From positions 122,434-186,433 of the forward strand of contig WIDE01000047.1 of the NCBI GenBank assembly GCA_015039315.1: a stretch of 64,000 bases of DNA. The letters run 5' to 3'. The stretch comes from Clavulina sp. PMI_390. Its lineage: Eukaryota; Basidiomycota; Agaricomycetes; Cantharellales; Hydnaceae. Positions 59,062 through 64,000 of the stretch are shown piece after piece. The first letter of the stretch is position 1, and every line of letters begins with the position of its first letter. The position numbers and the translations under genes were made by a program. A model generated the notes under the pieces. The model saw only the letters and a program-made list of their open reading frames with translations, made no database searches and had not been told where the DNA came from.

Positions 59062-60250
59062 TCAGGCTTGGGGCGTTTCTGCGGGCTGGAAACGCTGATA
59101 ATATCCTTTGGACATGCCCTCCATCACCTCCTGCGTTGACTCGGGGACCTCGTCAACAAACTGGCCTGGAAGAGAGAAAAAAAAAAGCATAAAAACATAT
59201 CAAGTTGAGCGATTTTCTTTCAGCACAATCACCAATATAAGAGCGAGCAACGGCCCAAATAAAGAAAACCGCCAAGCAAACGGATTCTGCCAAGAAAAAT
59301 AAAGCCGCCAAGATGCAAGAGGCGCTCACCAGGGGAACCAGCAAATATAGAGAACGCAGGGACGACGGTATTTGGCGGCAGGATCGTGTTATCAGCAATC
59401 TTGGCACAATCCTTTATGATCGTGAACTTTCCCTGATCCATTGAAAGATAGATATGAGGTGCAAGGAGTGTGGCCAACCACAGGGGCGGCATGGCGGTGA
59501 CAGGAAGTGAGCCAGATTGCAAAAGAGAGATGGAGGGAGTGGAATAGCGTCAGTTTCGATAGCTTACGACTAAAGCACACTCGAATGGATAGAATAACAA
59601 CTAAAAAACAAGGAACAAGCAAACTCACAATAATGCAGTTCTTCCCAATCTCGACATGGTTACCGATAGCTGCGGCCTCGACCACGCTACCAGCACCAAT
59701 ATGAACATGATCACCAATCTTCATAGGATAATAGTTGAAGTTGCCGCGGTAGGTCTTGTATGGTGGCCTGTCATTTTCGCATGTGACACAAAAGGAGAGG
59801 TGGTCAGGTTGCCAGGATGTCCAGGGTGCAACAACAAGAAAGGCACGACGAAACAACACAGGAGTCCAATATCGAGGAACGATGAAAAGGCGAGATGGAT
59901 GTCAGTCCACAAGGAAACGGTAATGACACGGCGATAGAACGCACCGAATAATGCAGCCCTCGCTCACGAGGCAGTACCTTCCCAACGCCACGACTACCGC
60001 ATGTCCGCCACCCGTCCGACGAAGGTCTCCACGGATGATAGCTGTGCCCGCAATGATGGTCTTGCCTCCAAGAATAATGTTTTGTGGGCCAGCGATGACA
60101 GCGCGACGCGACACTTTGTTGCCCGTGTCCTGTAGTCGTGCTGGCTCGTAAGAAAAACGATGGATCGCGTGCGTTTTGGCAGGAGAGAAAAGCGCTCACC
60201 GTCTCGATGTACTCCGCCTTAGGGTAATAGATAGGTTGCACGAGGCTCAT
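59062..60250 (-). CDS. DCTN5: dynactin subunit p25 (left-handed beta-helix protein)
   Basis: Five exons (60250-60200, 60129-59945, 59767-59629, 59432-59330, 59165-59062) join in phase to 193 residues, the usual length of the family. The sequence reads SLVQPIYYPKAEYIETDTGN, KVSRRAVIAGPQNIILGGK, TIIAGTAIIRGDLRR, GNFNYYPMKIGDHVHIGAG, VVEAAAIGNHVEIGKNC, KFTIIKDCAKIADNTILPPN, and ends FVDEVPESTQEVMEGM. Hexapeptide repeats of the isoleucine-patch type build the beta-helix. p25 sits at the pointed end of dynactin with p27, p62 and Arp11 and helps dynein bind early endosomes; the Neurospora ortholog is among the ropy genes. Start and end agree with known homologs in outline. It is a housekeeping gene in an otherwise amplified neighbourhood. 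Confidence 0.92.
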
Positions 60251-60642
60251 CACGCCAAAGCTTGTGCCAAGTCGGGCGTGACTGGCTTTGTGACTGTGTC
60301 TGGTTCCCACGGTCCCAAACTAAAAATATCTGCGCTTTCGTCGCCATTTCTTCTATTCTTTGTGGATGGGCCATTGCATTTTGATTGCCCTTGTGGTGAT
60401 GCATATCACATAGGCCGTCTGATCGACTACAACGTGTTCGCTTGTTCCTGGATCGATTTGCCTGGACATCATCTGACCCGAGGCTCGGGCCCCCACCGTG
60501 CAATCCATTAATGAGGAAACCAAACTCCGCATGCCGAAAACTATTTCAGTCATAAAGTTATCGGAGGCTCGTCACCTCTTGCTTTGTTCACAGTTCCAGC
60601 TCCTTTTCCCCCCCTTTCAAGCCCCCCACTAAAAAACGCCCC
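60251..60642 (+). promoter_or_regulatory. shared upstream block, copy 1, before lectin 3
   Basis: The segment 60395-60535 (gcatatcaca...gtctgatcga...ttcgcttgttcctgga...catcatctgacccgaggctc...aaactccgc) recurs at 62610-62755 before lectin 4, and in diverged form at 63785-63935. It probably contains conserved promoter sites. No clear TATA is seen. Confidence 0.55.
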
Positions 60643-61848
60643 ATGGCGCCTATCTCGGTCGGCACTGTGTACAGAATTACGAACGCGGAGACAAAAAGGG
60701 TTATCCGGCGCGGCCCAAGCTCTCCTTCTCTCCCATTATGGCCCCCAGATACGCCACACGACGGGGTCGACCAGCAGGTCCGTCTACGTTTGCCTCACTA
60801 CGAGTCATGCAACTGTGCTGAATGTTAGATATCCCGCCCCAACACTTGGTTTGGATGCGATCTCGTCCCCTCTGTCCCGGCTGGTCTATAGTGGCTTATC
60901 GAGGACGCTGGAGACGGCTGTTATTACATACGGCTTGCTCAAAACAGTGATGCATTATACATCACCTTCAGAGGCGACCCTTCGAAGGCAGGACCTCCTA
61001 ACTGCGGAAGACAGAAAACTGCGTGGCGCATATTTTTTGGAGCAAATTCTCAGTACTTTAGGTAAGCTAGGCTACACTTTCCCTTCCCTCCTATTATAAG
61101 AGCTAGTAGCTGAGTACCACGATTTTTACAAGAATATTTACTGCAGGAGGCGAGCGCTGCTTGGATGTCGATGCCAGTCGCCAGGAAGCCCACCTACAGA
61201 TCCCAAGTGATAGCCTTACACAATCCTGGATATTTACGCCGATTCCTTTGTACCTTCCTAAGGAACCATCCTTTTCTGTGAGCTGATTCCCAGTTGGCGA
61301 CGTCGATTTGTGATTGATTGTGGCAATCGCGCATAGTTGACAAATGTACAACTCGGTGGGCTTGTTGTGGGCGTCGCTCCGAATAATACGAATGCCGCTG
61401 CTGCTCCGAAAGGCTCTAGTGGAACTCAATTGGTGGGTCCGGTTCCCACCTCCTTCTCAGATTAGGGTACTAACGCATGTATTCTGCGCGCTCGCGCGTC
61501 TCGCTGATATGGACGACCTGCGCTTCCCCTCAGTGGACCACCGAGCCTGTCAATGTGGCGCTTAATCTCTATCACATTCGCAATGTTGCCCAAGGCACCT
61601 ATCTCTCAATTGCTAATGCACCAGACCACCGAGAGCCCATTCTCTGCACAGGCAAAAAACACATCTGGGAGATCCGCCCAAACTGGTATGGAGAAAGCGT
61701 AGAGGGTAACCAGGTCGTAAGGATATACTCCCGCTTCACAGACTACGTGATTGATTTGATCCCCGAGACTCCGACCGGGTCTTTCCTGGTCCTTCATCCC
61801 ACTTGGACCCCTGACCATCAAAAATGGGCGGTTGGGCAAGCCATTTGA
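60643..61848 (+). CDS. ricin B-type (beta-trefoil) lectin, two-domain, paralog 3
   Basis: Five exons (60643-60777, 60892-61061, 61133-61277, 61337-61432, 61534-61848) give 286 residues in the same plan as the 15.8 and 18.9 kb lectins. The motifs are DQQWLIEDAGDG, QSWIFTPIPLY, TQLWTTEP, HIWEIRPNW and HQKWAVGQAI, with GGERCLDVDASRQEAHL where the paralogs have SGSLCMDLWGNNP. The exon 3 acceptor is ttttacaag at 61132; a nearer ctgcag would break the frame. Domain 1 is more diverged (RRGPSSPSLPLWPPD replaces the WNQ-type loop), which may change the sugar pocket. No signal peptide and no enzyme domain. It lies 40 kb from the other lectins, behind its own conserved upstream block. Confidence 0.82.
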
Positions 61849-62609
61849 GGCGAATATGGGCCAGACAGGAGTTTTTGATGCCTTTAAAGTAAAATGCCAA
61901 TTAATATATGCGGATTATTAGTCCTGACCCACCGTGGTCAACGTGAATCCTCGCGGCGTCAAGTAAGCACGACTATCAACAGATTCACCATGGGCCATCA
62001 GCAAATACTCTCGGACCCTTTGTTTGGCCCGTTTGGACCGTTTGGCCTGTTTAGAGGGCCAAACGGGCCAAACTCCAAACGGATCAATTCAGTCCAAACA
62101 AAGGGTACCCGTTTCAGACACGAAAACACGTCAAACAGACTGAGAAATCGGCCGACTTTTTCTGATGATCCACAGATTCATTCCCCAAAGTAAGGGCCTA
62201 AATTAAACATTACTTGCTTCGGCGAGCCGTTCTCCGCAGTCTAGCGCTCCCCCTAGGCTGTAGCTGCTGCCATGTCGAGAATGGGGAAGAGACCGTACCA
62301 GCAGTGGTCTGAATCCGATGAGCCGTCAAGGACGATCCAATCACAGCATCGGGCCTCTCCTTGAATCTCCGGGGATTTATGGTGATACGCAACCTCAATT
62401 CGTTATCGTAGTCTCCCCAGTCATAACTAGCCCAGCTATGAGGCAGAATATGGTCAAGGGTCATGATTTAAGCAGCTCTCGGGTGCACCAAGGGGGCGGT
62501 ACCGACCAAGGGCCTCTCACAATCCCACGGTTATCCAACTAAAAATATCCGGACTTTGTTCTCCATCTAGTGTATTCTTCGTCAATGGGCCAATGCAAGT
62601 TCCTTCCCC
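61849..62609. other. intergenic containing a hairpin element
   Basis: Apart from the inverted repeat at 62013-62110 and some short frames I see nothing. Confidence 0.45.
62013..62110. repeat. hairpin-forming inverted repeat, MITE-like
   Basis: gtttggcccgtttgg (62022-62036) is the exact reverse complement of ccaaacgggccaaac (62059-62073). Outer arms ggaccctttgtttgg and ccaaacaaagggtacc also pair with one mismatch. The words cgtttgg and ccaaac recur. It could be a tiny non-autonomous transposon; it carries no ORF. Confidence 0.6.
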
Positions 62610-62755
62610 TTGCGGTGCTGCATATCACAGCTCCCGTCTGATTGATCTCCCCGAGTTCGCTTGCTCCTGAATCGATCTCCCTCGACATCATCTGACCCGA
62701 GGCTCGGACCCCTCCGCCCAGAACTCATTGATGAGGGAACCGAACTCCGCGTACT
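62610..62755 (+). promoter_or_regulatory. shared upstream block, copy 2, before lectin 4
   Basis: Similar to 60395-60535: gcatatcaca, cgtctgat, ttcgcttg, catcatctgacccgaggctcgg and gaactccgc are identical or nearly so in the same order. It ends about 140 bp before the ATG at 62897. Confidence 0.6.
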
Positions 62756-62896
62756 AACAAAAAAATAAAAAAGGCTAATTCATAATTCTGTCGGGGCCTC
62801 GTCAACTGTTTATTCTACACGAAAGCAAGTCTCGCCTCGCGCTACTCCCCCACCAGCAACACCCCAGTGAGAAAAGGCTCGTCTTACCGAACAAAA

Positions 62897-63475
62897 ATGG
62901 CATCATTTTCTTTCGACACTACCTACAGTCTCATCGACGGAGCAACTGGGACAGTTGTTGCAGTGTATGACGGGCTACTCTACAATGAGCTGCCCCATGA
63001 GGAGGACGCTGACCAGCAAGTTCGTATATTCTTCGGTTTGGCCTGCTTATCATATGCAAGCGTCTTGAGTTGACCACTTTCTGCTTTGTTACCATACAGT
63101 GGCTGCTGGAAGATGCAGGAAATGGACTCTCCCACATCCGCTCAGGCGGAAATTCGAGCCTATACATCGACGCCGGTGCGGATAGTCAGACTCAAATGCC
63201 CTGCACTGACCAGAAGTGGCCATGGAGGATCGTGAAGTACCAATCAGACCCTTCTTGTCTCATGTGCGCCGACCTCCAGTTTCTTCGAGAAATCTTCCGC
63301 TTTCTAAACTATTTGTTGGGCACGTTCAAACTTGAACCATGGTAGTGTCCTAACTCCTGGTGAGACTCGTTGCATGAACCTCTTGGATGGAAATTCCAAT
63401 CAAGGCGCCAAGATCGTCACTCACACTGTTCTTGGAGGCCACAACCAGGCATGGATCTTCAAAGCTACTCCGTGA
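62897..63475 (+). CDS. single-trefoil ricin B-type lectin, paralog 4 (short form)
   Basis: Three exons (62897-63019, 63100-63263, 63346-63475; introns gttcgt...acag and gtgcgc...gtag) give 138 residues. They correspond to exons 1-3 of the two-domain paralogs, at the same splice phases: DQQWLLEDAGNG, then YIDAGADSQTQ, PWRIVKYQSDPSC, ETRCMNLLDGNSNQGAKIV and NQAWIFKATP. The stop follows directly after the AWIFK motif, so the second trefoil is missing. Nothing like exons 4-5 is readable downstream to 63,780. Either the gene lost its 3' half or it reflects the single-domain ancestor. N-terminal codons MASFSFDTTYSLIDG agree with the paralogs. No signal peptide. Confidence 0.75.
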
Positions 63476-63784
63476 CTTAACCCGACGCAACACAGCAAAC
63501 GTTTACTTAGATCACTCCACTCGACCAGGACTTGTTGATGCAACGCGGTCGAATGGGAGCTGTACACGAGGATAATCGCCTCTGTATATATGTAAAACAC
63601 CGGGCTATTCACCCGGCGCAAACAACGACAGCCCAATATCAGATTGCCCGGCCCCTTGTTGACTGGACGCATATCTTGTGTTGCAACAGTTGAAGAATTT
63701 CCATGATCGGGACACGGCAAAGATTCCGCAAGAAAATGATCATTGCCTACTATGTTATTTTAATGCATTTATCATGCCATGTTG
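63476..63784. other. intergenic after lectin 4
   Basis: No lectin exons 4-5 and no other gene are readable. Confidence 0.45.
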
Positions 63785-63935
63785 GATGCTCATATCAAGG
63801 ATGTCGCGTGATCGACATGCACCTGCTCGCCTGTTCCTGGATTTGCTGTACATCACCAGCTGGGGGAGGCCCACAGCCCCTGACTGACAACTTACCGACG
63901 AGTAGGCTGAACCCCGCACGTTCAAGGACATCTCG
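63785..63935 (+). promoter_or_regulatory. shared upstream block, copy 3 (diverged)
   Basis: ctcatatcaa, cgtgatcgac, ctcgcctgttcctggat and catcacc line up with the blocks before lectins 3 and 4. In both, the ATG follows the tgttcctgg-like word by about 200-235 bp, which would place a further start codon just beyond base 64000. Confidence 0.45.
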
Positions 63936-64000
63936 ACCCATCCAGCCGCAAAGGCCCTTGTTTGTAATTCTCTTTTGCTGATTGCTCGATGGTGGCCTCA

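Noticed and set aside
1..64000. tRNA, rRNA or CRISPR features
   Set aside because: None was recognised by eye in either strand. A tRNAscan-SE run would be needed to exclude tRNAs; CRISPR-like arrays are absent, and the only regular array is the 8-bp minisatellite.

Overview
The window is nuclear DNA of a filamentous basidiomycete, most likely an agaricomycete. I lean towards a Rhizoctonia/Ceratobasidium-type genome, but that is an impression from family content and not a proof. The support is: dense genes on both strands; 3 to 15 exons per gene with introns of mostly 45-110 nt and GT-AG ends (two are GC-AG); a p25 dynactin subunit, an alpha-arrestin and a TVP38/TMEM64 protein of fungal type; and recent paralog families typical of agaricomycetes (F-box, ricin-B lectins, NTase-fold proteins, small secreted proteins). 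I rebuilt the exon structures by hand from splice sites, reading phase and comparison between paralogs.

Layout. 1-8.7 kb: a possible 3' end of a gene, a 15-exon protein of unknown function (+), an F-box protein (-) and an alpha-arrestin (-). 8.7-12.2 kb: no gene recognised. 12.2-14.3 kb: a membrane protein with a Ser/acidic-rich tail, then an 8-bp minisatellite. 15.8-20.1 kb: two five-exon ricin-B lectin paralogs (+). 20.3-21.7 kb: an assembly gap (10 N) flanked by a duplicated contig end that exposes a 901-bp insertion/deletion. 22.1-23.8 kb: a protein with a His...Asn-Cys layout like circularly permuted papain-fold enzymes, followed by a lectin relic. 25.3-28.2 kb: a DUF3433-like membrane protein. 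28.6-30.5 kb: an F-box gene with a 1-nt frameshift. 30.9-31.7 kb: a protein with a Cys-rich tail (-).

32.3-41.9 kb holds four complete ERD2/KDEL-receptor-like genes on the plus strand, interrupted by an Rds1-like ferritin-fold secreted protein (38.2-39.7 kb, -). A fifth copy survives as a relic near 46 kb. 42.4-47.4 kb: two paralogous small secreted six-cysteine proteins (-). 48.6-55.0 kb: two tandem nucleotidyltransferase-fold proteins (-). 55.8-60.3 kb: a TVP38/TMEM64 protein and dynactin p25 (-), both ordinary housekeeping genes. 60.6-63.5 kb: two more lectin genes (one full length, one single-domain) with a shared upstream block. A third copy of that block at the window end predicts another lectin just outside.

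How the genes work together: there is no operon logic here. The unifying theme is local gene amplification followed by decay: lectins (4 genes plus 1 relic), ERD2-like receptors (4 plus 1 relic), NTase-fold proteins (2) and small secreted proteins (2). Several products belong to the secretory pathway (ERD2-like, TVP38, Rds1, small secreted proteins). I would not infer a dedicated system from that alone.
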